Of a stretch of 64,000 bases of DNA, positions 34,568 through 43,654 are shown piece by piece (position 1 is the stretch's first letter; every line of letters begins with the position of its first letter). The translations under genes and the position numbers were made by a program. The DNA is from Halorubrum rutilum (GTDB lineage Archaea; Halobacteriota; Halobacteria; Halobacteriales; Haloferacaceae), in contig NZ_JANHDN010000001.1 in the NCBI RefSeq assembly GCF_024494565.1, forward strand, positions 558,001 to 622,000, given 5' to 3'. Below the pieces are notes generated by a model. That model searched no databases and had not been told where the DNA came from. It worked only from the letters and a program-made list of their open reading frames with translations.

Positions 34568-35719
34568 TCACCCCATCCTGTCGAGTGCATCTCGCCGGTC
34601 ACTCACTGGCGCAGCATCGTATTTCATCGTGGTCTCTGGACGCAGATGCCGGAGTTGAGCTTGCGTAGCCGCGAGGTCTTCTTCCCGAGTCATGTACGTC
34701 CCGACTGAGTGACGGATAGAGTACCAACTAACGTCACGACGAGCAGTGTCAATCCCAGCGATGTCACAGAGTTTTCGGAGAAGCCTCCCGAGTTGCTTGG
34801 AGTCGTACGGCTTCTTCTTTTGCGTAAGCCAGAGTGCGTCTGTGCCATCGTACTCGGGATAGTGCTCTCGTTCCTGAATCCAGCGGTTGAGTGCCTTCGC
34901 TGTTTTCCGGCGGAGAGACACCTCCCAGTTGGCCTCGTTTTTCGCTGACTCGTCTTTCGGGATGCGGAGGACGGCGTTGTCACTGTCCACCCATCCGGTT
35001 CGAGCGTTCCCTACTTCGACCGGACGTAGACCGGCATCAAGGCTGGTCCAGACGAGTGAGGTGACCTTCCACGATGGGATGTCCGCCCAGTCGTCGGTGC
35101 CAACATCGTCGACATCTTTCTCGTGATACTCCGCTACCAGTGGTTTGAGGCGCTCTCGGCGTTCCTCGTCGGTTTGGACAGTCTTGTAGGAGGGAATCGT
35201 TCCGTACTCCAGCGCAGTTTGGCGTAGCTTGCGGCGTTCGTCTTCCTTGAAGAAGTCTTGGGGCTTCTGCGAGTTCGAGACGGTGAAAGCCCTGTCCGGC
35301 TCCCACTCCGGCTCTCCGAACTCGTGGTGACGCCACTTGAAGTAGCGTTTCAGCGCGTGGAGCGTATGGTGCTTGTGTGACTGGCTCTTGTCGGAGTACG
35401 CCAGTCCCTCGATGTACTGATTAGCGTGCTCGATGGTCATTACGGGCACGTACTCGTCTTTTTTCTCCCAGACGGCGCGTTCGAAGTAGCTGACGCGATA
35501 CATCGTCCGCTTGGCCGTCGCCTGCGAGTATCCCTCGATGTCTCGCGTGTCTTTGCCTTCGAGGAGGAGCCACTTGGCGAACTCCTCTCGGCGCTCTCGG
35601 TAGTCGAACTCCTGTTTGGAGTCGAGCATCCGCGAGGCGGCCTTCGGGACGAGCGGGAAGGTTATCTCTACGGTGCGTTGCTCGAATGGACTCAAATCGT
35701 CGTCGGACTCGTTTTGCAT
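34568..35719 (-). CDS. Tyrosine recombinase/integrase of the element
   Basis: 383 residues: N-terminal SAM-like core-binding domain (about 40-140), then the catalytic domain with R232 (AGLRPVEVG), probable K260, YSIRH at 333-337 (Tyr in place of the first His; R336), H358 (LRHLRPETT) and nucleophile Y367 (MKYDA). It catalyses strand exchange at the tRNA-Leu core. The gene starts 92 bp inside the right attachment site and reads inward. No separate excisionase is recognised; the RHH protein could serve. Confidence 0.9.
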   Translation of the reverse strand: MQNESDDDLSPFEQRTVEITFPLVPKAASRMLDSKQEFDYRERREEFAKWLLLEGKDTRDIEGYSQATAKRTMYRVSYFERAVWEKKDEYVPVMTIEHANQYIEGLAYSDKSQSHKHHTLHALKRYFKWRHHEFGEPEWEPDRAFTVSNSQKPQDFFKEDERRKLRQTALEYGTIPSYKTVQTDEERRERLKPLVAEYHEKDVDDVGTDDWADIPSWKVTSLVWTSLDAGLRPVEVGNARTGWVDSDNAVLRIPKDESAKNEANWEVSLRRKTAKALNRWIQEREHYPEYDGTDALWLTQKKKPYDSKQLGRLLRKLCDIAGIDTARRDVSWYSIRHSVGTYMTREEDLAATQAQLRHLRPETTMKYDAAPVSDRRDALDRMG

Positions 35720-35810
35720 GGTTGGTAGGTCACGAGTCCATCAAAACCGAGGGACGGAACGGGAATTTGCGAGAGTGGATTACTGGCTTAGCGGCGCTTA
35801 GAGTGGCTCT

Positions 35811-35855
35811 TCTTGAGTCCGCCGCCGTTTCCGGGCTTGGCTACCCTCGCACGCG
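35811..35855. repeat. Attachment site, right copy (5' half of tRNA-Leu)
   Basis: A 45-bp copy of the tRNA-Leu anticodon-to-5'-end segment, with G at 35833 where the intact gene has A at 19627. It contains no 3' half and so is not a functional tRNA. It is probably the original chromosomal 5' half. Confidence 0.85.
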
Positions 35856-35880
35856 ACCCGGCGTTCGGTTCCGCAGGTCT

Positions 35881-35976
35881 TTATCCCGTCGGTTCGGCGC
35901 CGACCAGCCGCGCCTCGAACCCGCCAGACGGCGACTCGCCGAGGTCCACGGTCCAGCCGTGCGCGGCCGCGGCCGC
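35881..35976 (-). pseudogene. C-terminal remnant resembling a histidine-kinase ATPase domain
   Basis: In the same frame and immediately after the stop of the transporter gene, 31 codons read to a TAA and include HGWTVDLGESPSGGFEARL, the usual end of haloarchaeal histidine-kinase HATPase domains. No upstream part of a kinase is present. It could be a decayed gene end next to the integration site. Confidence 0.4.
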
Positions 35977-36894
35977 TCACAGCGCGATCATCGCGACGCC
36001 GACGACGGCGAGGAGGGCGGCGACGAGGCGGACGCGGAAGTAGCGCTCGCCGAGGAGGACCCCGCCGAGCACGACGGCGACGATCGCCTGCGTGTTGATC
36101 ACGGGCGAGGCGACGCTCGCGGGGAGCGACGCGAACGCGACGGTCGTCAGGTGCTCGCCGAGCGCGACGAGCGCCCCGGCCGCGACGAACTTCGGCGCGT
36201 CGCCTCGGGAGACGGCCGGCGGGGTCCGGACCGCGGCGGGGAGCAGGATGAGCCCGGCCCCGGCGAGGAGCAGGGGCACCCACAGCGTGCCGGGGATCGC
36301 GAGCTCCTGGAGCGCCACGCGCTTCCCGAGGTCGGCGACCGCGTAGCACGCCGCGCTCACTAAGGCGAGCTGGGCGGGCCGGGAGCGGGCCGCGCTCGCC
36401 AGGGGCGCGAGCAGGCTCCCCGGCTCGTAGTTCGCGACGTAGACGGCCGCCGTGGTGACGACGACCCCGGCGACCTGGACCGGCGCGAGCACCTGCCCGA
36501 GCAGCAGCACCTCCAGCGGGAGCACGAACATCGGGACCACCTTGTTGATCGGCGCGACGTAGGAGACGTCGCCGTCCTCGATCGCCCGCAGGAAGAGCAC
36601 GAACGCGGCCGCGGTCGCCGCCGCGGTGCCGGCGACGACGGCCGCCGCCGCGGGGTTGACCGCCGCCAGCGACCGCGCGATCGCCCCGGGCGCGCCGAGC
36701 GGGTCGCTCGCGAGCGCCCCCGCGCCGAGGTCGTTCGTCGCGACGGTCACCGGGAGGAACCAGGCGATCGCCGACGCGTTGATGAGCACCGTGAGCCCCG
36801 CCGGCGGGTAGCCGGAGAAGGAGCGCTTGAGCGCGAAGACGTAGGTTCCCCAGACGACCGCGGCCCCGATCGCGGAGAGGAGACCGAGATCCAT
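35977..36894 (-). CDS. EamA/DMT-family transporter
   Basis: 305 residues from ATG 36894. Ten hydrophobic helices in two EamA halves: [20 protein letters not shown] with [21 protein letters not shown], and the second half with [32 protein letters not shown]. Family members export or import metabolites at the membrane; the substrate is unknown. It stands alone, divergent from the DUF309 gene, just outside the integrated element. Confidence 0.88.
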   Translation of the reverse strand: MDLGLLSAIGAAVVWGTYVFALKRSFSGYPPAGLTVLINASAIAWFLPVTVATNDLGAGALASDPLGAPGAIARSLAAVNPAAAAVVAGTAAATAAAFVLFLRAIEDGDVSYVAPINKVVPMFVLPLEVLLLGQVLAPVQVAGVVVTTAAVYVANYEPGSLLAPLASAARSRPAQLALVSAACYAVADLGKRVALQELAIPGTLWVPLLLAGAGLILLPAAVRTPPAVSRGDAPKFVAAGALVALGEHLTTVAFASLPASVASPVINTQAIVAVVLGGVLLGERYFRVRLVAALLAVVGVAMIAL

Positions 36895-36978
36895 CGATCG
36901 GCCCGACGCCCGGTCGCGGAAAGAAGCGTTCGATCCGGTCGCGAAACGGTTAGGTCGCTGGCCCCGAGACGCACCCGC

Positions 36979-37521
36979 ATGGACGAACACACCCGGGACC
37001 CCGGCGTCGCCCCGCCGCTCGGGAACCCGACCGGGTGGCACGCCGCCGGCGAGGGCGAGGGGGAAGGCGGTTCGGCCCCCGACGACGCCCGGCTCGCCGG
37101 CGGGCACTGGGAGCACGCCACGCTCCGGCGGGCGACCGAGCACGGGGTGCGGCTGTTCAACGCGGGCGAGTACCACGAGTCGCACGACTGCTTCGAGGAC
37201 GAGTGGTACAACTACGGGAGCGGGACGACGGAGAGCGCCTTCCTCCACGGGATGGTACAGGTCGCCGCCGGCGCGTACAAGCGGGTCGACTTCGAGAGCG
37301 ACGAGGGGATGCGGTCGCTGTTCGAGACCGCGCTGGAGTACCTCCGGGGCGTCCCGGACGACTTCTACGGGGTCGACGTGGGCGAGGTGCGCGAGACCCT
37401 GCGGGCCGCGCTCGACGACCCCGCGGCGATCGACGGGTGGCGGATCGCCCTCGACGGCGCGCGCCCGGAGGCGTACCCGGCCGACTACGAGTACGCCGAG
37501 CGGATCGACGGGGCGCAGTAA
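36979..37521 (+). CDS. DUF309 domain protein
   Basis: 180 residues. From about residue 45: [34 protein letters not shown] and [15 protein letters not shown], which is the DUF309 helical bundle with its conserved HxxHDxxE-like core. No enzymatic role is established. It ends 39 bp before the next gene. Confidence 0.85.
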   Translation: MDEHTRDPGVAPPLGNPTGWHAAGEGEGEGGSAPDDARLAGGHWEHATLRRATEHGVRLFNAGEYHESHDCFEDEWYNYGSGTTESAFLHGMVQVAAGAYKRVDFESDEGMRSLFETALEYLRGVPDDFYGVDVGEVRETLRAALDDPAAIDGWRIALDGARPEAYPADYEYAERIDGAQ

Positions 37522-37560
37522 ATCCGAACGCGACTTACCCGCCGAGCGCGTGTCACGGGT

Positions 37561-38364
37561 ATGGACGTGTACGACCTGGGCGAGGGCGAGCCGGAGGTCG
37601 CGGTCGTCGGCGCGATCCACGGCGACGAGCCCTGCGGCGCCCGCGCGGTCCGACGGCTCCTCGACAGCGACCCCGACGTCGAGCGCCCGGTGCGGCTGAT
37701 CGTCGCCAACGAGGCGGCGCTCGACGCCGGGGTGCGCTACCTCGACGCCGACCTCAACCGGGCGTTCCCCGGCGACCCCGACGCCGACGCCCACGAGGAG
37801 CGGCTCGCCGCCGAGCTCCTCGACGAGATCGGGGACTGTACCACCCTCTCGATCCACTCGACGCAGTCCTCGGCCGAGCCGTTCGCGGTGATCGACTCGA
37901 TGGACGAGGTCGCCCGCGCGGTCGCGCCCCACCTCCCGGTCGACGTGGTGATCCAGACCGACGCGTTCACCGAGGGCCGGCTCATCGAGCACCCCCACAC
38001 GCTGGAGGTGGAGGCCGGCCTGCAGGGCTCCGACGGGGCCGCCGACAACGCCTACTGGCTGACGCGGGCGTTCCTGGCCGCGACCGGCGCGCTCCCGGCC
38101 CCGGGCGCCGACGGCGCCGTCGACGCGGGCGGCCGCGACGCGGTCGAGGTGTTCCGCCTCCGCGACCGGATCCCGAAGCCGGAGGCAGAGACGTACGAGG
38201 TGTTCGCGCGCAACTTCGAGCGCGTCGAGGTCGGCGAGGCGTTCGCGGCCGCCGGCGACGAGCAGCTCCGCGCCGACGAGCCCTTCTATCCCGTGTTGCT
38301 GTCGTCGTACGGCTACCGCGACCAGTTCGGCTACGTCGCCGACCGGGTCGGGACGATCGAGTGA
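37561..38364 (+). CDS. Succinylglutamate desuccinylase/aspartoacylase family zinc hydrolase
   Basis: 267 residues of the M14-related fold. VVGAIHGDEPCGARA supplies the HxxE zinc ligands near residue 20, then LDADLNRAFPGD (substrate-binding N/R), LSIHSTQS (third zinc ligand His) and TLEVEAGLQG with the catalytic Glu. Relatives remove acyl groups from amino acids or peptides (known). Possibly co-transcribed with the DUF309 gene. Confidence 0.85.
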   Translation: MDVYDLGEGEPEVAVVGAIHGDEPCGARAVRRLLDSDPDVERPVRLIVANEAALDAGVRYLDADLNRAFPGDPDADAHEERLAAELLDEIGDCTTLSIHSTQSSAEPFAVIDSMDEVARAVAPHLPVDVVIQTDAFTEGRLIEHPHTLEVEAGLQGSDGAADNAYWLTRAFLAATGALPAPGADGAVDAGGRDAVEVFRLRDRIPKPEAETYEVFARNFERVEVGEAFAAAGDEQLRADEPFYPVLLSSYGYRDQFGYVADRVGTIE

Positions 38365-38424
38365 GCGCGCCGGCGGCCGAGCGACCGCCGGGCGATCGAA
38401 CCGCGATCGGACGGGACGAGGCGC

Positions 38425-38823
38425 CTACTCGACGAGTTCGATCTCGTCGTCGCCGTTCGGGACCACGCAGACGAACGCGCCCGTCTCCTCGCCGTCGTTC
38501 CGGTACCAGTGCTCGACGCCCGCCGGGATGAGGAGCGCGTCGCCGGGGGCGACGACGCGCTCCTCGTCGCCGATCCCCACGACGTACTCGCCGGCGAGTA
38601 CGTACTGCTCGTGCTCGACCGCGTTCGTGTGGCGGGGGACCGCGGCGCCGGGCGCGAGCTCGAACCGCCGCATCGCGAAGTGCGGGGCGCCGTCCGCCTC
38701 GTCGACGAGCACGCCCTTCCGGAGCCCGTCGGCGGCGTCGACCGCCTCGTAGCCGACCTCGTCGGCGCGCTTCAGGACCGCGTCCGCGGCGGTCGTCGCC
38801 TCGTCGGTGGTGGAATCCTCCAT
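38425..38823 (-). CDS. Cupin-domain protein
   Basis: 132 residues from ATG 38823. The barrel has PRHTNAVEHEQYVLAGE (metal-binding motif 1), VAPGDALLIPAG and VEHWYRNDG (motif 2 His). Residues 1-50 form a preceding helical or strand region. Single-domain cupins of this type may be isomerases or sensors; no neighbour points to a pathway. Confidence 0.82.
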   Translation of the reverse strand: MEDSTTDEATTAADAVLKRADEVGYEAVDAADGLRKGVLVDEADGAPHFAMRRFELAPGAAVPRHTNAVEHEQYVLAGEYVVGIGDEERVVAPGDALLIPAGVEHWYRNDGEETGAFVCVVPNGDDEIELVE

Positions 38824-38957
38824 ACCGACCGATCGGCGGCGAGGAGGCTTATAAACGACGGCGGGACGCGGTCGGGGTCCGTCGGTCGGAGCGGCCGTCA
38901 TGCGTTCCGGTCCCTCGCCCCCGGACGTTTAACCCCACACCCGACCAACGCGGGGAC

Positions 38958-40139
38958 ATGCGAGGACTCAAGATCGGGACGGCGCTGGGGATCCCGGTCA
39001 GGCTCAACTGGACGTTCCTGATCGTGTTGCCGCTGTTCGCCTACCTCATCGGCTCGCAGGTCGGGATGATCGCCGAGGTGATGAACGACGCGCTCGGCGC
39101 CGGGATCGACCCGGCCGCGCTCGCCGGCGGGCTCACGCCGTGGGTCCTCGGGCTGGCGGCGGCCGTGGGGCTGTTCGTCGGCGTCCTCCTCCACGAGTTC
39201 GGCCACTCGGTCGTCGCCATGCGGTACGGCTACGAGATCGAGTCGATCACGCTGTGGCTGCTCGGCGGGCTCGCCAGCTTCGCCGAGTTCCCCGAGGACT
39301 GGAAACACGAGTTCTGGATCGCGGTCGCGGGGCCGATCGTCAGCGTCGCGGTCGGCGTCGCGTGTTACGCCGTGTTCGCCCTCGCGCCGGTCGGGTCGAA
39401 CGCCGTGCTGTTCGTCTTCGGCTACCTCGCGCTGCTGAACGTGGTGCTGGCCGTCTTCAACATGCTCCCGGCGTTCCCGATGGACGGCGGGCGGGTCCTC
39501 CGGGCGCTGCTGGCGCGGAACCAGCCGCACGCGCAGGCGACCCAGCGCGCCGCCGCGGTCGGGAAGGCGTTCGCCTTCGTGATGGGGATCGTCGGGCTGC
39601 TCGGCTTCCAGCTGCTGCTGATCGTGCTCGCCTTCTTCATCTACATCGCCGCCTCCGGCGAGGCCCAGCAGACCACCCTGAAGGCCGCCTTCGAGGACGT
39701 CACCGTCGGCGACGTGATGACCGGCCGCGAGGACCTCCACACCGTCAGCGAGGACACCTCGGTCGCCGAGCTGATGAGCCGGATGTTCGAGGAGCGCCAC
39801 ACGGGCTATCCCGTGCTCCGCGGCGACGACCTCGTCGGGATGGTGACGCTGGAGGACGCGCGGTCGGTCCGGGAGGTCGAGCGCGACGCCTACCGCGTCG
39901 ACGACGTGATGGCGACGAACGTGGTCGCGGTCGGCCCGGAAACGGACGCGATGACCGCGCTCCAGACGATGCAGGAGAACGGCGTCGGCCGGCTGCCCGT
40001 CGTCGACCGCCAGGAGCGGCTCGTCGGGATCATCTCCCGCTCCGACCTGATGACCGCGTTCAACATCATCCAGACGGGCGGCACGCCGAGCGTCATCAGC
40101 GGGCGGCGGCAGATCGGCGACGACCCCGACGTGTTCTGA
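38958..40139 (+). CDS. Site-2 protease-type zinc metalloprotease (M50) with two CBS domains
   Basis: 393 residues. About six membrane helices carry HEFGH at 79-83 and the second zinc motif NMLPAFPMDGGRVLRALLA. Two CBS motifs follow from about residue 250 (VGDVMTGREDLHTVSEDTSV; VDDVMATNVVAVGPETDAM). The family cuts substrate helices within the membrane, and CBS domains bind adenine nucleotides to regulate activity (known). The usual archaeal substrate is not identified. Confidence 0.92.
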   Translation: MRGLKIGTALGIPVRLNWTFLIVLPLFAYLIGSQVGMIAEVMNDALGAGIDPAALAGGLTPWVLGLAAAVGLFVGVLLHEFGHSVVAMRYGYEIESITLWLLGGLASFAEFPEDWKHEFWIAVAGPIVSVAVGVACYAVFALAPVGSNAVLFVFGYLALLNVVLAVFNMLPAFPMDGGRVLRALLARNQPHAQATQRAAAVGKAFAFVMGIVGLLGFQLLLIVLAFFIYIAASGEAQQTTLKAAFEDVTVGDVMTGREDLHTVSEDTSVAELMSRMFEERHTGYPVLRGDDLVGMVTLEDARSVREVERDAYRVDDVMATNVVAVGPETDAMTALQTMQENGVGRLPVVDRQERLVGIISRSDLMTAFNIIQTGGTPSVISGRRQIGDDPDVF

Positions 40140-40182
40140 AGCGACCGAAAGCGACTCCTCGCCGCCGGCCGAACGACCGAGC

Positions 40183-40455
40183 ATGAGCGAGTCGGACGCG
40201 GCGTCGACGGTCCCGGTCACGGTGTACACCCGCGAGGACTGCGCCCTCTGTGACGCCGCCCGCGAGACCATCGAGGAGACCGCTGCCGGGCTCGACGTGG
40301 CGATCGACCTCGACATGGTCGACGTCGACGAGGACCCCGAGCTCGCCGAGGAGTACGGGGAGCGCGTCCCCTACGTGCTGATCGACGGCCACCCGGCGTT
40401 CAAGTACGAGGTCGACGAGCGCGAGCTGCGGCTGAAGCTGCTCGCGGCGTCGTAA
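40183..40455 (+). CDS. Glutaredoxin-like protein
   Basis: 90 residues of the thioredoxin fold: VTVYTREDCALCDAARETI with CALC as the redox pair, DVDEDPELAEEYGERVPYVLIDG with the cis-Pro loop, and YEVDERELRLKLL at the end. It resembles the DUF836/glutaredoxin-like group. Cytosolic disulfide reductase or sensor role is likely. It follows the site-2 protease gene by 43 bp. Confidence 0.85.
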   Translation: MSESDAASTVPVTVYTREDCALCDAARETIEETAAGLDVAIDLDMVDVDEDPELAEEYGERVPYVLIDGHPAFKYEVDERELRLKLLAAS

Positions 40456-40493
40456 TCCGCGGTTTGAAAAAACGGGACTGGCCGCTCGACTCC

Positions 40494-41027
40494 TTACTCG
40501 GCGGCGTCGACCGTCTCGGTCTCCGCGCCGGGGGCGTTCGCCTTCACCTTCGTGACGGCCTCGACCGCGTTCGACCGGGAGGCGTACCCCTCCCCGGAGT
40601 CGGCGAGCACGTTGCCGTTGCGGTGGCGGAGCCGCCAGCGCCACTCCTCGGCCGCGTCCTCGTAGACCTCGAAGGCCGCGTCGCCGACCTCCAGCACGTC
40701 CGCGTCCGGGACGTGGGCGCGGACGCGCTCGATCGCGTCCGTCGCGTTCGACTTCGAGGCGTACCCCTCGCCCGAGTCGGCGATGACGTTGCCGTTGCGG
40801 TGGCGGAGCCGCCAGCGGTAGTCGCCGCCCTCGTCCGCGTACAACTCGAAGGTCGCGTTCGCGTCGCCCGCGGCGTCGGCCGCCTCGTCGGCGTCGAGGT
40901 CGGCGACGGCGGCGTCGGCGGCGTTCGACCGGACGCTGTCGAGCCCCTGGCGGGCCTTCGAGCGCGACGAGTACCCCTGGCCGGAGTCGGCGAGCACGTT
41001 CCCGTTCTCGTGGACCAGCCGCCAGCG
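40494..41027 (-). pseudogene. Downstream part of the DUF1508-repeat gene, cut off by an in-frame TGA
   Basis: This continues the frame of the gene at 41028-42182 after its TGA. From RWRLVHENGNVLADSGQGYS it completes the third repeat and encodes two more DUF1508/YegP-type repeats (FELYADEGGDYRWRLRHRNG and FEVYEDAAEEWRWRLRHRNG). The first ATG is at 40997, so a separately translated 167-residue product is possible, but it would begin inside a repeat. The aligned position in sister repeats is TGG (Trp). Confidence 0.75.
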
Positions 41028-42182
41028 TCACTTCCCGGCCGCGTCGCGGAACAGCTCGAAGGCGGTCGGATCGACGCGGAGGTAGTCCGCGGCGGCGACG
41101 TGGTCGCGGACCGTCGCGAGCGCGCGCTTCGCGTTCGACTTCGAGGCGTACCCCTCCCCGGAGTCGCCGACGACGTTGCCGTTGTCGTGGCGGAGCCGCC
41201 AGCGCCACTCCTCGGCCGCGTCCTCGAACAGCTCGAACGTCGCCGCGCTCTCCGGCTCGTCGTCGCTCGGGACCGCCACCGCCGGCTCCGCGGCGTCCTC
41301 TGGCTCCGGCCCGTCGTCGTCGGCGACGGGCTCGGCCTCCTCGACCGCGGTCTCGATCCGGAGGAGCCCGGCGCCGCGCGCGTTCCGCCGGACGCTGTGG
41401 AGCCCCTGCTGGGCCTTCCCGCGGCTGCTGTACCCCTGGCCGGCGGTCGCGATGACGTTGCCGTTGCGGTGGCGGAGCCGCCAGCGCGGCCTCCCGCTCG
41501 CGTCCTCGAACAGCTCGAACCGGGCCTTGCTCTCGCGGAGCGACGCTATCTCGTCGCGCGCGGCCGCGACGTCGGCGTCGAGCTCGTCCGCGCGCTCCTC
41601 GGCGGCGGCCAGCTCCTCGCGGGTCGCGGCCAGTTCGTCCTCCGTGGACGCCAACTCCTCCCGGGCCGCCTCCAAGTCGGCGCTCGTCTCGTCGCGCTCG
41701 GCGGTCGCCGCGGCCGCCTCGCCCCGCATCCGCTCGTAGTCCTCGTACACCGGGTCGGAGAGCAGCGGGACGACCGTCCCCGCGAGCCCGACGAGGAGCA
41801 GTCCGACGCCGTACAGCGCGATCACGGTCGGGTCGCCGGACGCGGTGAACCAGCCGTCCGGGAAGATGTTCACGAACCAGACGACGCCGAGGACGCTCAC
41901 CGCCGTGCCGAGGTAGCCGAGAAACGTCCCGGTCCGCCGCAGCGGGAAGCGGATCACGGCCCCGAGCATGACGAACGGGGGCGCGAGCGCCGCGAGCGCG
42001 TACCCGATGCCGCGGGCGGCCGTCGCCGATTCGGTGAGGAAGAACACCGCCACCCCGGCCAGGCCGAGCAGCACGCCGAACCCGAACAGCCAGTAGCCGT
42101 TCACCTCGTCGGTCGTCCGCGGCGTGCCGATTCGCCGTTCGTACAGGCCGCCGTTCCGATCCCGTTTGTCAGTCGTTCCCAT
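41028..42182 (-). CDS. Membrane protein with coiled coil and DUF1508 (YegP-like) repeats, truncated by an in-frame stop
   Basis: 384 residues. Four transmembrane helices lie in the first 140 residues (YWLFGFGVLLGLAGVAVFFL, ALAALAPPFVMLGAVI and so on), then a coiled coil of about 65 residues (RMRGEAAAATAERDETSADL and on). Two complete DUF1508 repeats follow (FELFEDASGRPRWRLRHRNG; FELFEDAAEEWRWRLRHDNG), and a third is cut after FELFRDAAGK by TGA at 41030-41028. The reading frame continues for 178 further codons. DUF1508 units are small beta-rich modules of unknown role. The intact protein would be 562 residues with five repeats. Confidence 0.8.
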   Translation of the reverse strand: MGTTDKRDRNGGLYERRIGTPRTTDEVNGYWLFGFGVLLGLAGVAVFFLTESATAARGIGYALAALAPPFVMLGAVIRFPLRRTGTFLGYLGTAVSVLGVVWFVNIFPDGWFTASGDPTVIALYGVGLLLVGLAGTVVPLLSDPVYEDYERMRGEAAAATAERDETSADLEAAREELASTEDELAATREELAAAEERADELDADVAAARDEIASLRESKARFELFEDASGRPRWRLRHRNGNVIATAGQGYSSRGKAQQGLHSVRRNARGAGLLRIETAVEEAEPVADDDGPEPEDAAEPAVAVPSDDEPESAATFELFEDAAEEWRWRLRHDNGNVVGDSGEGYASKSNAKRALATVRDHVAAADYLRVDPTAFELFRDAAGK

Positions 42183-42298
42183 ACGAAGGCCTCTCCGGCC
42201 ATCCGGTTATAAATAGGGGTCGCGGCGGCGGTCCTCTGGCGCTCCGCCGGGCTACCGCGACCCGAGCGTTTACCCGTCGAACGGTCCCTCGTACGGGC

Positions 42299-43495
42299 AT
42301 GTACGCGCTCAGAGGCGGGCGAGTCGTCGACGCGGCGGGAAGTCGCGAGGCCGACGTGGCGGTCGCGGGCGGCGAGATCGTCGCGGTCGGCGACGCGGAG
42401 CGCGTCGACGAGGCGGTCGCGGGGATCGGCGACGGCGACGGGAGCGACGCGGTCACCGAGGTCGACGCCGACGGGAAGATCGTCGCGCCGGGGCTGATCG
42501 ACGCGCACGTCCACCTCATGATGGACGGGCGCCCGGACGTCTCGACGGCGGTCGCCGACAGCGACTACGCCGCGAGCTACCGGGCCGCGAGCAACCTCGA
42601 AGCGGCGGTCGAGGCAGGGGTCACGACGGTCCGCGACCTCGGGAGCCGGGGGACCCTCGCGCTCGACGCGGGCGAGGCCGTCGCGGCCGGCGACATCGAC
42701 GGTCCCCGCGTCCTCGCCTGCGGTCGGAACGTGATCATGACCGGCGGCCACGGCAACTGGTTCGGGCGCGAGGCCGACGGGCCGGCCGAGGTCCGGAAGG
42801 CGGCCCGCGAGCAGCTGAAGGCGGGCGCGGACGTGCTCAAGTGCATGGCGACCGGCGGCGTCCTCACCGAGGGCGCGGTGACCGGCGCCCCCGAGCTGAC
42901 GCCCGAGGAACTCGACGCGTTCACCGACGCGGCCGCGCCGACGGACACGCCGACCGCGGCCCACGCCCACGGCGAGGCGGGGATCAAGAACGCGGTCGAG
43001 GCCGGCATTTCGAGCGTCGAGCACGGCACCTTCATGGACCGCGAGGCCGCCGAGATGATGGCCGACCGGGGGGTCTACTGGGTCCCGACCGCGAGCGCGC
43101 TCCGCGGCATCGTCGACAACGGCGTCGAGGCCGGGATCCCCGAGGACGCCGTCGCGAAGGCCGAGGACGCCGCCGACCGCTTCGACGACGCCTGGGACCA
43201 CGCGCTCGACGCCGGCGTGCCGATCGCGATGGGCACCGACGCCGGCACGCCGTTCAATTTCTTCGCGGACGTCCCGCAGGAACTCGCGCACATGGTCGAC
43301 TACGGTCTCTCGCCCGAAGCGGCGCTGGAGGCCGCCACCGTCGACGCCGCCGACCTGCTCGGGCTCGACGACGTGGGGGTGATCGAAGAGGGGTACCGCG
43401 CCGACCTCCTCGTCCTCGACGCCGACCCGACAGAGGACGTCGAGGCGTGGCGGGAGCCGGAGGCGGTGTTCGCTCGCGGCGAGCGGATGGTGTAA
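42299..43495 (+). CDS. Amidohydrolase-family protein (imidazolonepropionase/prolidase-like)
   Basis: 398 residues. LIDAHVHLMMDG carries the HxH metal site, then the KCMATGGVLT segment (lysine position of the bimetal site), AAHAHGEAGIKNAVEAGISSVEHGT (two His ligands) and MGTDAGTPFN (Asp). The C-terminal ADLLGLDDVGVIEEGYRADLLVLDADP closes the composite domain. Members hydrolyse cyclic amides or X-Pro dipeptides (known); the substrate is not determined. It converges with the repeat locus at 43.5-43.9 kb. Confidence 0.9.
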   Translation: MYALRGGRVVDAAGSREADVAVAGGEIVAVGDAERVDEAVAGIGDGDGSDAVTEVDADGKIVAPGLIDAHVHLMMDGRPDVSTAVADSDYAASYRAASNLEAAVEAGVTTVRDLGSRGTLALDAGEAVAAGDIDGPRVLACGRNVIMTGGHGNWFGREADGPAEVRKAAREQLKAGADVLKCMATGGVLTEGAVTGAPELTPEELDAFTDAAAPTDTPTAAHAHGEAGIKNAVEAGISSVEHGTFMDREAAEMMADRGVYWVPTASALRGIVDNGVEAGIPEDAVAKAEDAADRFDDAWDHALDAGVPIAMGTDAGTPFNFFADVPQELAHMVDYGLSPEAALEAATVDAADLLGLDDVGVIEEGYRADLLVLDADPTEDVEAWREPEAVFARGERMV

Positions 43496-43580
43496 AAGAG
43501 AATCTTTCTCGGTCGGCGCGTGCCGACGAGCGGCCGGAGGCCGCGAGTCGCTCGCGCGAGGGAGTCGCGGGGGGGGAAAA

Positions 43581-43636
43581 CCCCCCCCCCCCCAGCGGGG
43601 GGGGGGGGGGGGGGGGGGGGGGGTGGGGGGGGGGGG
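43581..43636. repeat. Long C then G homopolymer tract
   Basis: C13, then AGC, then a 27-base G run, one T and a further 12 G. It is immediately preceded by GGGG and AAAA runs and followed by GGCTCCGCCCCCC. It could form a C:G hairpin or G-quadruplex and is also prone to sequencing or assembly error. It is embedded in the dispersed-repeat locus. Confidence 0.9.
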
Positions 43637-43654
43637 CGGCTCCGCCCCCCCGCG

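Larger units (their letters stand above)
19605..35855. mobile_element. Integrative element of about 16.2 kb in tRNA-Leu
   Basis: It is bounded by 45-bp direct repeats made of the 5' half of tRNA-Leu(CAA), with a tyrosine integrase gene immediately inside the right repeat. Nearly all genes point left. Contents are restriction-modification and nuclease genes, small Cys/His-rich proteins, an XPD/DinG-like helicase, an RHH protein and a RarA-C-like protein. No capsid, portal, terminase or conjugation genes are recognisable. Spacers are clearly more AT-rich than the flanking chromosome. It is best described as an integrated plasmid-like element or a defence island able to integrate. Confidence 0.85.

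Noticed and set aside
35811..35855. Second tRNA-Leu gene
   Set aside because: Only the 5' half is present; it is the right attachment site.
35977..37998. A 673-codon minus-strand frame across the DUF309 and aspartoacylase genes
   Set aside because: Only the part after ATG 36894 resembles a protein (EamA transporter); the rest is the shadow of plus-strand genes, common at this GC content.
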